This document shows positions 1-9,407 of a stretch of 64,000 nucleotides of DNA, one piece after another. Source of the stretch: Lachnoclostridium sp. UBA1308 (GTDB lineage: Bacteria > Bacillota > Clostridia > Lachnospirales > Lachnospiraceae); contig DBTU01000042.1 of the NCBI GenBank assembly GCA_002307215.1, positions 16,385-80,384 on the forward strand. The letters are read 5' to 3'. The stretch's first letter is position 1. Every line of letters begins with the position of its first letter. The translations under genes and the position numbers were made by a program. The notes below the pieces were generated by a model. That model was not told the origin of the DNA and ran no database searches. It worked only from the letters and a program-made list of their open reading frames with translations.

Positions 1-47
1 TAAGTGTTGACGGCACTGTGGCAAAATTGCTACCAAAAATAACAGAG

Positions 48-106
48 GCTTCATATACTCCCTATAATGCGCAGTTCTTGAACTGCGGGGAGAATGTGAA
101 GCCTAT
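48..106. repeat. Palindromic intergenic element, copy 1
   Basis: An imperfect hairpin has arms reading GGCTTCA..CTCCC and GGGAG..GTGAAGCC around an inner GCAGTTCTTGAACTGC palindrome. A second copy with the same arm pattern lies at about 9277-9335. It may be the terminator of a gene lying off the left edge. Frame 3 is open from base 3 to a TGA near 128, but it runs through the hairpin and I do not call it a gene. Confidence 0.5.
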
Positions 107-202
107 TGCTATACCCAGGCTGGAATGAAATTTCATGTAGACACATCAGAAAATGCCTTATATAATAGTATATTACACAAGGGATAAAGGGAGGCAAAAT
201 TT

Positions 203-1549
203 ATGCAAAATGACTTGATTACAGGAAAACCCATGAGACTGATGATTGGTTTTACGTTACCGATTTTAATCGGTAATATCATTCAGCAATTTTATTATGT
301 AATAGATGCTATCATTGTCGGGCGATTACTGGGAATGAATGAACTTGCGGCAGTTGGCTCAACAGGTTCGCTCACCTTCTTGGTTATTGGGTGGATTATA
401 GGAATCACGGGAGGTTTTGCGATTGTTATTGCCCAACGTTTTGGTGCAAATGATAGGGAGGGTGTAAAACATTATACAGCGATGTCCGGTTACCTGTGCT
501 TCCTAATGGCATTGATAATGACGGTAGGCTTGCTGTGTGCAAACAAATGGATATTAACGATAATGAATACGCCGGAGGAGATATATGAAGATACCTATCG
601 ATTTATTCGGGTTATCTATATTGGACTTGCGGCTAACATAGCATATAATATGCTGGCATCCACGTTACGTGCTTTGGGAGACAGCAGAACACCTCTTTAT
701 TTTTTGGCTCTTTCTTCTATAATAAATATAATATTGGATTTATTATTTATTGGTGTATTTTCCATGGGTGTGGCGGGTGCCGGTTATGCAACTGTGATTT
801 CTCAGGCTATAGCCTCTATTCTATGCTTCATCTATATGATAAAGAAATATCCGTTACTTAGACTAAAGAGAGCCGAGGTTTATTTTTCGAGAACAAGTGC
901 GATTAAGTTGATCAAAATGGGAGTCCCAATGGGTCTTCAGTTCTCGATAACTGCGATTGGTACAATGATTGTTCAGGCAGCTCTGAATGGATTGGGGCCG
1001 GTTTATATTGCTTCCTATGCCGCATGCGGTAGGATTCAGAATATCATCACTCAGCCATTTCCGTCCCTTGGAGCCAGTTTGGCTACGTTTGTTGGGCAAA
1101 ATACCGGTGCAGGGAGACTTGATCGTGTAAAAGAAGGGGTAAGAGCGAACCTCATATTGACTATGATCTGTTGTGTCTTTTCCATGGTGGTTATACTGGT
1201 GTTCGGAGATGTATTAGTAAGGTTGTTTGTTACCGAGAATATTGCAGAGGTAGTTGAAAAGTCGAGAATATTTTTCTATTCAGTGGTTATTGTATATCCG
1301 GCACTTGGGTTGATTTTTGTATATAGAAATGCCTTACAGGGCTTAGGATATGGATTACTTCCAATGATGGGCGGTATCTTTGAATTAATAGCAAGAGTAT
1401 TGGTTATATTGACCCTTGCGGTGCCTCTTGGATATCTGGGTGTCTGTATCGCAAACCCGGTTGCCTGGTTATTAGCTTTAGTACCGTTGATTCCCGCTTA
1501 TTATTACCGAATTCATAGATTACAGCAAACCGCAGTAGGACGAATATGA
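203..1549 (+). CDS. MATE family efflux transporter
   Basis: A 448-residue integral membrane protein with about twelve hydrophobic segments in two homologous halves, the usual size for MATE (multi antimicrobial extrusion) exporters. Each half opens with the family-type pattern (PILIGNIIQQFYYVIDAIIVG near residue 20, and a second MGVPMGLQF block near 240). Such proteins use Na+ or H+ gradients to expel cationic drugs or metabolites across the cytoplasmic membrane. The ATG is preceded by GGGAGG at suitable spacing. The acylphosphatase gene follows after 16 bases, so the two are probably co-transcribed up to the terminator at 1846. The substrate cannot be told from sequence. Confidence 0.9.
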   Translation: MQNDLITGKPMRLMIGFTLPILIGNIIQQFYYVIDAIIVGRLLGMNELAAVGSTGSLTFLVIGWIIGITGGFAIVIAQRFGANDREGVKHYTAMSGYLCFLMALIMTVGLLCANKWILTIMNTPEEIYEDTYRFIRVIYIGLAANIAYNMLASTLRALGDSRTPLYFLALSSIINIILDLLFIGVFSMGVAGAGYATVISQAIASILCFIYMIKKYPLLRLKRAEVYFSRTSAIKLIKMGVPMGLQFSITAIGTMIVQAALNGLGPVYIASYAACGRIQNIITQPFPSLGASLATFVGQNTGAGRLDRVKEGVRANLILTMICCVFSMVVILVFGDVLVRLFVTENIAEVVEKSRIFFYSVVIVYPALGLIFVYRNALQGLGYGLLPMMGGIFELIARVLVILTLAVPLGYLGVCIANPVAWLLALVPLIPAYYYRIHRLQQTAVGRI

Positions 1550-1565
1550 GTATAAGGAGAAGAAA

Positions 1566-1838
1566 ATGCCAAGAAAACATATCACTGTTACAGGGCGGGT
1601 CCAGAGAGTTGGATTTCGCTATCATGTATATAATTTGGCACAAGACTGTCATTTGACCGGTTGGGTTTGTAATCTGGATTCCGGTGAGGTGGTCATTGAG
1701 GTTCAGGGTTATCAGGAGCATATCGAACAATTGATATCCAGTTTGGGAAAAGGCTCTATCTTCATCCGGATAGATCGTATGGAGATACAAGATTGTGATG
1801 AAATCAAGGAGAGCGGCTTTGATATTAAGCATGAATGA
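1566..1838 (+). CDS. acyP: Acylphosphatase
   Basis: A 90-residue protein of standard acylphosphatase length. It has the phosphate-binding loop GRVQRVGFRYH, with the catalytic arginine at 18, and the second signature GWVCNLDSGEVVIEVQG, with the catalytic asparagine at 36. It hydrolyses carboxyl-phosphate bonds such as acetyl-phosphate or 1,3-bisphosphoglycerate in the cytosol. The usual VQGVGFR glycine is Arg (VQRVGFR), a common bacterial variant. AAGGAGAAG lies just upstream of the ATG. It sits 16 bases behind the MATE gene and is followed directly by a terminator, so it ends the transcription unit. Confidence 0.93.
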   Translation: MPRKHITVTGRVQRVGFRYHVYNLAQDCHLTGWVCNLDSGEVVIEVQGYQEHIEQLISSLGKGSIFIRIDRMEIQDCDEIKESGFDIKHE

Positions 1839-1845
1839 AGAATGC

Positions 1846-1886
1846 GGTTCCATATCAATTGAATGGGTTGATATGGGATTTTTTTA
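1846..1886 (+). terminator. Rho-independent terminator after acyP
   Basis: Arms GTTCCATATCAA and TTGATATGGGA close a short loop and are followed by seven T residues. The same stem sequence recurs after pckG at 11529. Confidence 0.85.
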
Positions 1887-1926
1887 TCCATATTTTTATA
1901 TTTACTGTTGAGTAATTAATTCAGTT

Positions 1927-2025
1927 ATTATACAATATAAACGAAGCATAAGAATGATATGTAGTATATTGTTACAAGATACGCATATTATACAAACGAT
2001 GTATCTATTTTAAGGAGAATAGCTT
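1927..2025 (+). promoter_or_regulatory. uxuA upstream control region
   Basis: The nonamer ATTATACAA occurs twice (1927-1935 and 1987-1995). AGATAC (1977-1982) and GTATCT (2001-2006) form an inverted repeat just before the AAGGAGA ribosome-binding site of uxuA. These could be operator halves for a hexuronate regulator, but no such regulator is encoded nearby. No convincing -35 box was picked out. Confidence 0.3.
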
Positions 2026-3108
2026 ATGAAAATGATAATTCGCTGGTTTTCCGGCGGGGATGATAGTGTGACATTAAAGCAGATTCGCCAAATTCCGGGT
2101 GTTAGCGGAGTTGCAACAATGATCTCGGATATACCTGTGGGTGAAGTTTGGCCTCTTGAGCGGCTGAAGGCTCTACGAAGTGAAATACAGGAGGTCGGAC
2201 TGGAGCTTGAAGTAATTGAAAGTGTAAATATTCATGAGGACATCAAAAAAGGATTACCTTCCAGAGATAGATATATTGATAATTACTGTGCAACGATTAG
2301 GAATCTGTCCGAAGTAGGAATTAAATGTTTATGTTACAATTTCATGCCCGTTATGGACTGGGCAAGAAGTAATCTTGCATACCTATTACAGGATGGAAGT
2401 GCAGCCATGGCATATGACCATGACATTGTCTCAAATATGAATCCGGCATTGATCGCAAAGGAAATGCTCAGTAACTCAAAGGGTTACACACTTCCGGGGT
2501 GGGAACCGGACAGACTTAAGTTAATGTCAGCCGATATTGAATTTTATCAGAGCATGTCATCAGATCAATATTTTGAGAATCTTAAGGTCTTTCTGGATGC
2601 CGTGATACCCGTAGCCGAGCGGTATGATGTAAAAATGGCAATTCATCCGGACGATCCGCCATTTTCCCTCTATGGACTCCCTAAATTAATTAATAATGCG
2701 GAGAATATACATAAATTCTTGAAATTAAATTCCAGTCCGTATAACGGCTTGACCTTTTGTACAGGCTCGCTGGGAGCGGATATTCATAATGATATTCCGG
2801 CAATGGCGAAAGAATTTGCCTCGCAGGGTCGTATCCATTTTGCGCATTTACGTAATATAAAGCATTCGCAGGAAAAAGTATTTACAGAATCGGCACACTT
2901 AAGTACCTGTGGCGATCTGGATATGTATGAGGTGGTTAAAGCCTTGCATCATAACGGATTTGACGAATATATCCGTCCGGATCATGGACGTATGATTTGG
3001 GATGAGCAGGCCAGGCCCGGATATGGACTTTATGACAGGGCATTAGGTGCAAATTATCTGCTTGGATTATGGGAAGCGATTGATAAAAATTATGGAGGCC
3101 AAATATGA
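2026..3108 (+). CDS. uxuA: Mannonate dehydratase
   Basis: A 360-residue UxuA-family enzyme. It dehydrates D-mannonate to 2-keto-3-deoxy-D-gluconate in hexuronate catabolism. The family active-site blocks are visible: HPDDPP at 207-212, CTGSLG near 246, and RPDHGRMIWDE from 317. The length matches the family. The ATG has AAGGAGA eight bases upstream. The stop overlaps the start of uxuB by four bases, implying translational coupling. Together with uxuB and the alpha-glucuronidase it forms a pathway for glucuronic acid side chains released from xylan. Confidence 0.95.
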   Translation: MKMIIRWFSGGDDSVTLKQIRQIPGVSGVATMISDIPVGEVWPLERLKALRSEIQEVGLELEVIESVNIHEDIKKGLPSRDRYIDNYCATIRNLSEVGIKCLCYNFMPVMDWARSNLAYLLQDGSAAMAYDHDIVSNMNPALIAKEMLSNSKGYTLPGWEPDRLKLMSADIEFYQSMSSDQYFENLKVFLDAVIPVAERYDVKMAIHPDDPPFSLYGLPKLINNAENIHKFLKLNSSPYNGLTFCTGSLGADIHNDIPAMAKEFASQGRIHFAHLRNIKHSQEKVFTESAHLSTCGDLDMYEVVKALHHNGFDEYIRPDHGRMIWDEQARPGYGLYDRALGANYLLGLWEAIDKNYGGQI

Positions 3109-4622
3109 AATTAACAGAAGCATGGGCGAAGAGAGCGGAATGGAATAAGGATTATTATATTCCGTCCTATGACAGGGAGACTATAAAAAGAAATACGGCA
3201 GAGGCTCCGATTTGGCTACATTTTGGGGCGGGTAATATTTTCAGAGCTTTTATTGCGACAGCAATGGACAGACTGTTGGATCAAGGAATCAGTGACAGAG
3301 GAATCATTGTATGTGAGGATTTTGATAAAGAATTAGTGGAACGAGGGTATCGGCCGTATGATTCCATAAGTCTGTCAGTTACCTTAAAATCTGACGGTAG
3401 CATTGATAAAAGAGTGACAGGCAGTATCACCGAGGCTGTCACCGAGACAGACAGGATGAAGGCTCTATTTTGTATGCCCACAGTGCAGTTAATAAGCTTT
3501 ACCATTACAGAAAAAGGCTACAGTGGGCCGTTGATGAAAAAAATTGCCGAGTTTTGTCTGGCCAGATACAACAGCGGAGCATATCCGGTTGCACTAGTGA
3601 GTATGGATAACTGTGCCCATAATGGTGAAATATTGTCCGAGGCGGTGAAAAAGCATGCAGTACTTCTTATCACAGAAGGAAAGGCTGATGAAGGATTTCT
3701 TGCCTATCTGGAAGACGAGACGAAAGTGACATTTCCCTGGACTATGATTGATAAGATCACACCAAGGCCGGATGTCACAGTAAAGAAGCTTCTTGAGGAA
3801 GATGGCTTTGAAGATACCGAGCAGATTATTACAGCATATAAAACCTATACAGCTCCCTTTGTAAATGCGGAGGAGACAGAGTATCTTGTCATTGAAGATA
3901 AATTCCCGAATAAGAGACCGAAGCTTGAGAAGGCAGGCATTCTATTTGCTGACAGGGAAACGGTGGACAAGACAGAGAAAATGAAGGTTGGAACCTGTCT
4001 TAATCCACTGCACACTGCATTGGCTGTGTTCGGATGTCTACTGGGCTATGAAACGATACATGACGAAATGAAGGACGATCAGCTGAGGAAGTTGGTATCA
4101 GAACTTGGATATACGGAGGGAATGCCGGTGGTAGTGCATCCCGGTATTATGGAACCGGCGGATTTTTTAAAGGATGTGCTTACCAAAAGGCTTCCCAATC
4201 CATTTATGCCGGATGCGCCCCAGAGAATTGCCACCGATACTTCCCAAAAGCTTCCGGTACGCTTCGGGCATACACTGGAATCTTATCTCGACTCACCGGA
4301 ACTTAAGGTGGAGGAGCTTACGGTGATACCTCTGGTTTTTGCCGGCTGGATAAGATATCTGATGGGTGTGGGCGATGATGGTAAGGAATTTACACCGAGT
4401 CCCGATCCTAAGCTGGAAGAGCTTAAGGATTATTTGAAGAATATCAAGTTGGGAAACAAAGCGATTGATGATTCAGGAATCGATGAGATTCTTAAGGACA
4501 GAAGTATATTTGTCATTGATCTTTTTTCTGCCGGTTTGGCTGATAAAGTTAAGGTTATGTTCAAGCAAATGATTACAGGCCCGGGAGCAGTACGCCGTAC
4601 ATTAATCAAATATTGCGGTTAA
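3105..4622 (+). CDS. uxuB: D-mannonate oxidoreductase / fructuronate reductase, mannitol dehydrogenase family
   Basis: A 505-residue polyol dehydrogenase-family protein with an N-terminal Rossmann domain (HFGAGNIFRAF at about 39-49) and a C-terminal helical catalytic domain containing KVGTCLNPLHTALA near 294-307. It interconverts D-fructuronate and D-mannonate with NAD(H), the step before UxuA. It overlaps uxuA by four bases (ATGA), so the operon order is product-forming enzyme second. Tagaturonate or mannitol-type activity is possible within the family, but the uxuA partnership favours fructuronate. Confidence 0.9.
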   Translation: MKLTEAWAKRAEWNKDYYIPSYDRETIKRNTAEAPIWLHFGAGNIFRAFIATAMDRLLDQGISDRGIIVCEDFDKELVERGYRPYDSISLSVTLKSDGSIDKRVTGSITEAVTETDRMKALFCMPTVQLISFTITEKGYSGPLMKKIAEFCLARYNSGAYPVALVSMDNCAHNGEILSEAVKKHAVLLITEGKADEGFLAYLEDETKVTFPWTMIDKITPRPDVTVKKLLEEDGFEDTEQIITAYKTYTAPFVNAEETEYLVIEDKFPNKRPKLEKAGILFADRETVDKTEKMKVGTCLNPLHTALAVFGCLLGYETIHDEMKDDQLRKLVSELGYTEGMPVVVHPGIMEPADFLKDVLTKRLPNPFMPDAPQRIATDTSQKLPVRFGHTLESYLDSPELKVEELTVIPLVFAGWIRYLMGVGDDGKEFTPSPDPKLEELKDYLKNIKLGNKAIDDSGIDEILKDRSIFVIDLFSAGLADKVKVMFKQMITGPGAVRRTLIKYCG

Positions 4623-4635
4623 TGCAAACATGATA

Positions 4636-4719
4636 TTTTACCGCGGGGATACGAGGACGTGGTTAATACAGGCAAACAATTTTCCCGCAGAGATATAAGG
4701 ACGTAGTTAATACGGGTAT
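4636..4719 (+). repeat. Two direct repeats, 44-bp period, between uxuB and GH67 gene
   Basis: Two imperfect copies of about 40 bp lie in tandem. Shared cores are CCGCgGgGATA, AGGACGTgGTTAATAC and a final (A/G)GG(C/T)A. They sit in the only gap of this operon. They could be regulator sites, a duplicated processing site, or simple tandem duplication. Confidence 0.6.
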
Positions 4720-4773
4720 ATACTTCACGTTAGAAATACAATGATGCAGATAGCACATGGAGGTCACTTTATT

Positions 4774-6786
4774 ATGGAATATTCAAATTGTTGGTTACAA
4801 TATCATAGTCTTTCTAACGCCAATCAAAGAGAGATTGTTGTGTTATGTAAGGAGAAAAGCGCTATACTCTTGAATGCGGTTAATGAACTGGACCTTGCAT
4901 TCCATTCTCTTTATGGAAGAAAAATAACCGTTGTGACAGAAGAAGACAGATATCAGACGGCTAAAACCGGAATCTACTTAAAGTCTGATAGCTCTGTCTC
5001 CATGCAAGATAACAGTAAGGATGGGTATACTATAACTTGTGCGGCTGGAAAATGTACAATAACAGCAACAGGGGAAGCCGGTTTATTATATGGTGTGTTT
5101 GCCTTATTAAGAAATCTTCAGGTTCAGAAGGTCGCGGATTTTGATGTATGGTCTTTTCAGGAGGAAAAGACGCCGTCAAATCCGCTTCGTATGCTGAATC
5201 ATTGGGATAATATGGACGGAAGCATTGAACGAGGCTATTCAGGGAAATCCTTTTTCTTTGGCAAGGATGAGTTACTGGTGAATGAACGTACCGTGATGTA
5301 TGCAAGACTGGTCGCATCGGTAGGCATCAATGCGGTAGTCATTAATAATGTCAATGTAAAAGGAGCTGCTACGGCACTTATCTCCGACAGATATTACAAT
5401 GAGCTTCACAGTATGGCAGAAATACTTGCCGCTTACGGTGTGCAACTATTTATTAGTATTAATTTTGCGGCTCCCATTGAACTTGGAGGGTTAGCAACAG
5501 CAGATCCTTGTGATAGCAGTGTCCGTTCCTGGTGGAAAAAAAGGGCCGAGGAACTCTGGAGTAAGGTTCCATCCCTCGGAGGGTTCCTGGTAAAAGCGGA
5601 TTCAGAAGGAAGACCCGGGCCCTTTACCTATGGAAGAACGCATGCCGATGGTGCGAATATGCTGGCTGACGCCTTAAGGCCCTTTGCTGGGCTGGTAATA
5701 TGGCGCTGTTTTGTATATAACTGCCAACAAGACTGGAGAGATACGAAGACAGATAGAGCAAGAGCCGGCTATGATAATTTCATGCCGCTCGATGGTACAT
5801 TTGCGGATAATGTTATCCTCCAGATTAAGAATGGCCCCATGGATTTTCAGGTACGAGAACCGATAGCACCTTTATTTGGCGGTCTTAAGAATACTAATAT
5901 TATACTTGAGGTTCAGATAGCCCAAGAATATACAGGGCAGCAGAGGCATGTATGCTATCTGATACCCTGGTTTAAGGAAATTCTTCTCTTTCATACTTGT
6001 TGTGGTAAGACTAACGATCAGGTTGTTGATATTGTAAGTGGCAGAACCTACAATAATCATAATTGTGGAATAGCTGCGGTCTCGAATACTGGAGATGATT
6101 TTAATTGGACAGGTCATGATCTGGCGGGTGCTAATCTGTATGGCTATGGAAGACTTGCCTTTGATACGGAGTTGTCAGCCGAAACGATTGCTACCGAATG
6201 GATCAGTGAGACCTTCGGAACGAAGGAAAAGATTCAAGAACATGTGCTCAAGATATTAATGATGTCCTGGAGAACCTATGAAAAATATACTTCACCGTTA
6301 GGGATCGGCTGGATGGTAAAGCCGAATGGACATTATGGACCGGATGTGGATGGATATGAATATGATAGATGGGGTACTTATCATAGAGCAGATCATAAGG
6401 GCATCGGTGTCGACCGGACCGGTAGCGGAACAGGCTATTACGACCAGTATAATGAGCCGTTGGCATCGATGTATGCGGACATAACAAGCTGTCCGGAGGA
6501 ACTGCTTCTTTTCTTTCACCATGTTGATTATGATTATATTCTTACCTCAGGTAAGACAGTACTGCAGCATATCTATGATACTCACTTTGAAGGTGCCGAT
6601 GAAGCTGAAATGTTTCTTGAACTATGGCAGCAGCTGCAGGGAATGATGGAGGAGGACATTTATCAAAGGACACTCGAAAGATTCCTTCACCAAAAAGATC
6701 ATGCAAAGGAATGGCGTGATGTAATTAATTCATATTTTTACAGAAAAACCGGAATCATAGATCAGTATCACAGACCATTATATTAG
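4774..6786 (+). CDS. Alpha-glucuronidase, glycoside hydrolase family 67
   Basis: A 670-residue GH67 enzyme, full length for the family and with no signal peptide, so cytoplasmic. It removes 4-O-methyl-glucuronic acid from the non-reducing end of imported aldouronic acids. Conserved active-site segments are present: KADSEGRPGPFTYGRTHADG (from 274), YDNFMPLDG (from 333), NGPMDFQVREP (from 353) and EVQIAQEYTGQQ (from 379). I place the start at 4774, where GGAGG precedes the ATG by ten bases, rather than at the in-frame ATG 33 bases upstream, which has no ribosome-binding site. The product feeds UxuB and UxuA. The common symbol aguA is not used here, to avoid confusion with agmatine deiminase. 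Confidence 0.94.
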   Translation: MEYSNCWLQYHSLSNANQREIVVLCKEKSAILLNAVNELDLAFHSLYGRKITVVTEEDRYQTAKTGIYLKSDSSVSMQDNSKDGYTITCAAGKCTITATGEAGLLYGVFALLRNLQVQKVADFDVWSFQEEKTPSNPLRMLNHWDNMDGSIERGYSGKSFFFGKDELLVNERTVMYARLVASVGINAVVINNVNVKGAATALISDRYYNELHSMAEILAAYGVQLFISINFAAPIELGGLATADPCDSSVRSWWKKRAEELWSKVPSLGGFLVKADSEGRPGPFTYGRTHADGANMLADALRPFAGLVIWRCFVYNCQQDWRDTKTDRARAGYDNFMPLDGTFADNVILQIKNGPMDFQVREPIAPLFGGLKNTNIILEVQIAQEYTGQQRHVCYLIPWFKEILLFHTCCGKTNDQVVDIVSGRTYNNHNCGIAAVSNTGDDFNWTGHDLAGANLYGYGRLAFDTELSAETIATEWISETFGTKEKIQEHVLKILMMSWRTYEKYTSPLGIGWMVKPNGHYGPDVDGYEYDRWGTYHRADHKGIGVDRTGSGTGYYDQYNEPLASMYADITSCPEELLLFFHHVDYDYILTSGKTVLQHIYDTHFEGADEAEMFLELWQQLQGMMEEDIYQRTLERFLHQKDHAKEWRDVINSYFYRKTGIIDQYHRPLY

Positions 6787-6873
6787 TTTTTCCGAACCCT
6801 CAAAATACACTTCTTTCGATCTGTTGCAAACCCGCGAATTTGGGCTCCAACACAAATCCTAATTAACACCTTT

Positions 6874-6915
6874 AAATATAAGAATGAATTTCCGATGAAA
6901 TTCATTCTTATATTT
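6874..6915 (+). terminator. Hairpin after GH67 gene
   Basis: A perfect 18-bp stem (6874-6891 with 6898-6915) with a 6-base loop, rich in A and T. The U-rich 3 prime arm makes termination plausible. The core ATGAATTTCC/GGAATTCAT-like stem recurs near 38407. Confidence 0.7.
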
Positions 6916-7067
6916 GTCTGGAAGTCAGATTTATGAATTAATTATTCCATATAAATGCTATAAAGTGTAGGGTATAATAATGAAATGCAATATATTAAAC
7001 TGTTATGGATACAACCCGAAGACATCTTTTTGATGTCCGTATTATGCTAATATATGTCTTGTTAAGG

Positions 7068-7472
7068 ATGGAAAATATTATAGGAAAGCCTTATAATGTA
7101 AGCAACAATGCTGAATTTCGTTGCTTTTACAAGGAGACTTTTAGGCCTAATCCATACCTTCCTAGATGGGAGTATATACCCGATGGGGAGCCGAGGTTAT
7201 TCGAAAAGCGAGTCTATATCTATGGTTCCCACGATACTTCGGTTTCAGATAAATTCTGTGATTATAAGTTGAAGGTATGGTCCGCACCGATGGACAACCT
7301 GAATCACTGGAGTTGCCATGGAGATGCCTTCCATACAAGAATAGACTATGACCATGAAAGTGATACACCATGGACAGATCATGAGCTATATGCTCCGGAT
7401 GTAATTGAGAAAGACGGTAAATATTATCGGCGGATATTTTGCCGAAATGTTCAAAGGCAGACTTTTGTTTGA
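7068..7472 (+). pseudogene. Truncated GH43-type glycosidase (N-terminal fragment)
   Basis: About 115 residues match the opening of GH43 beta-xylosidase/arabinofuranosidase proteins: NPYLPRWEYIPDGEPRLF, then RVYIYGSHD (first catalytic Asp region), KVWSAPMDNLNHW and ELYAPDVIEKDGKYY. A five-bladed propeller enzyme should continue for at least 200 more residues. Here the similarity stops right after DGKYY and the frame closes 15 codons later. An in-frame upstream ATG at 7005 adds only unlike sequence. The next 35 bases lead straight into the start of the binding-protein gene, so a deletion has probably removed the rest of this gene and whatever lay between. Confidence 0.8.
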
Positions 7473-7527
7473 GCTTGTTTCATTTGTGTTTTGCAAATGA
7501 AATGCTATGATAAAGGAGGAGTATTTA

Positions 7528-9210
7528 ATGAAAAGGATAAAGAAAACAGTTGCAGTATTGTTAGTGATGATACTTTCGCTATCCACACTGTCAGCGGCAG
7601 GATGCGGAAAGAAAAAAGGCGAACCGATAACTCTGGATGTTTATTCCCAGACGGCTAATTATTCCGGTGAGCAGATCGGCTGGTTTGCAAAAGTAATGCT
7701 TGATAAATTCAACGTGAAGCTGAAGATTATCAAGGATGATGAGGGCATGTTTACAACCCGTATGGAGTCCGGTAATCTTGGTGATATCATATTCTTCAAC
7801 AATGATACTCAGGATTATATCACAGCGGCAGATAATGATATGTTGATGGATTGGGAGGAGGACGATCTGTTAGCGGATTTTGGGTCGGATATTAAAGAGA
7901 ATTTACCAAAGGCACTGGAAAAGAATAGAACACGAACTGACTCCGGCAAGCTATACGGTTTTGGGTATGATGTGGCTTCAACGGCGGTAGATCACCAGAC
8001 TTATTTCTATCATTCCGATATCCGATGGGATTTGTATCAGCAACTCGATTATCCTAAGGTAGGATCACTGTCGGATTTGGTTGATCTGCTGGCTGAAATG
8101 AAGAAAATATGCCCCACCTCTGATACAGGCAGTGAGACCTATGGTGTATCCATGTTTAAGGACTGGGATGACGACATGGTTATGAATGTTAAGGCAACCG
8201 CGGCATTGTACGGATATGATGAATGGGGGATTGGTCTTTATGACTGCAACACTCAGACCTGGCAGGGTTGTCTCGATGATGGAGGCATGTATCTCAAATG
8301 CTTAAAGTTTTATAATGATTTGTATAGAAATGATCTGTTGGATCCTGATTCTATGACGCAGACGCAGGAGGATGCCGGAGAAGATTATTTAAATGGTTCA
8401 GCCTTCTGGAGCCTGTTTACTTTTATGGCGTCTTTGGTATATAATACCGAGGAGCATGTCGATGCCGGTAAGGCTATGTATGCGTTGGCACTGGAGGATC
8501 AGAACACAATTACCTATGGTTTGAATATATATGGAAGTAGCCATGTATGGACGATTGGGTCATCTACACAGTATCCGGAATTATGTATGAAGATTATTAA
8601 TTGGTTAGCAACTCCCGAAGGAACGATGACCATGAACTATGGCCCGCAGGGACTTTGCTGGGACTATGACAAAGATAAAAAGATTGTTCTGACAGAACTG
8701 GGCCTTGCCTGCAGAAATAATGGTAAGACGGAGATGGTTGGGGATGGCTACAGTGGTACCTATATTGACGGAACTAGCCAGATCAATGGAAGCATATGGA
8801 GTATTGATGCAAGTAATCCGGATTCAAACGGAGAAACTTATAATTTCCAGAACTGGGCAAGCTATCAGGCAACACAAAATTATGAAATATTGAAGGACTG
8901 GAGAAGCTTTACCGGATTTACTACACCGGATGAATACCTTGATTCCAGAGCACATACAGTTGCAGTTGCAACTCCATATTCGCAGGATTCCAGAGACGAT
9001 GAGCTGGATGTTATCTGGCAGCAGGTAACCCAGACAATCAGGGACGAATCCTGGAAGGCTATCTATGCGGAAACAGAAGACGAGTACAGTAATATTGTAG
9101 AAGGGATGCAGCAGAAGGCGATTGAATATGGTTATGATAAATGCTGTGAATTCATGCAGGAGCAGGCAGCAAATAGAAAGGCTGCTGAGGACGAAGTTCT
9201 TGCAAAATAA
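7528..9210 (+). CDS. Extracellular solute-binding lipoprotein, sugar ABC transporter type
   Basis: A 560-residue lipoprotein of the large family 1 sugar-binding type. A short signal peptide ends in the lipobox SAAGC, with the lipidated cysteine at 26. I choose ATG 7528, preceded by AAAGGAGG, over an ATG 21 bases upstream that lies 5 prime of that site. Binding proteins of this size usually deliver oligosaccharides or polysaccharide fragments to two permeases. None is present: the gene is followed by a hairpin and pckG. Context suggests acidic xylo-oligosaccharides, which is inference. It may be the survivor of a partly deleted transporter operon, working with distant permeases or not at all. 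Confidence 0.85.
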   Translation: MKRIKKTVAVLLVMILSLSTLSAAGCGKKKGEPITLDVYSQTANYSGEQIGWFAKVMLDKFNVKLKIIKDDEGMFTTRMESGNLGDIIFFNNDTQDYITAADNDMLMDWEEDDLLADFGSDIKENLPKALEKNRTRTDSGKLYGFGYDVASTAVDHQTYFYHSDIRWDLYQQLDYPKVGSLSDLVDLLAEMKKICPTSDTGSETYGVSMFKDWDDDMVMNVKATAALYGYDEWGIGLYDCNTQTWQGCLDDGGMYLKCLKFYNDLYRNDLLDPDSMTQTQEDAGEDYLNGSAFWSLFTFMASLVYNTEEHVDAGKAMYALALEDQNTITYGLNIYGSSHVWTIGSSTQYPELCMKIINWLATPEGTMTMNYGPQGLCWDYDKDKKIVLTELGLACRNNGKTEMVGDGYSGTYIDGTSQINGSIWSIDASNPDSNGETYNFQNWASYQATQNYEILKDWRSFTGFTTPDEYLDSRAHTVAVATPYSQDSRDDELDVIWQQVTQTIRDESWKAIYAETEDEYSNIVEGMQQKAIEYGYDKCCEFMQEQAANRKAAEDEVLAK

Positions 9211-9276
9211 GTGAAAAGATTAATATAGCAATTAATATGAGGAGCGGCTTTTTACTTAAATAGAAGGAAGATTACA

Positions 9277-9345
9277 GGAGACTTCACACGCTCCCCTAAA
9301 ACAGTGTATTACGGGGAGCAGGTGAAGCTTCTTGCTTTTTAGTGG
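9277..9345 (+). terminator. Palindromic element copy 2, probable terminator
   Basis: Arms CTTCAC..GCTCCCC and GGGGAGC..GTGAAG enclose a short loop, followed by CTTGCTTTTT. It shares arm sequence, spacing and the trailing TTGCT with the element at 48-106. Confidence 0.65.
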
Positions 9346-9407
9346 CAATTAAAAGAACCCCTTGTGTGACTATTTTTTGAGATTTTCAGTAAATTTTATA
9401 GATATTC

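Noticed and set aside
3..128. Open frame at the left edge as the tail of a gene
   Set aside because: It reads through the palindromic element and shows no protein-like pattern; it cannot be judged without upstream sequence.
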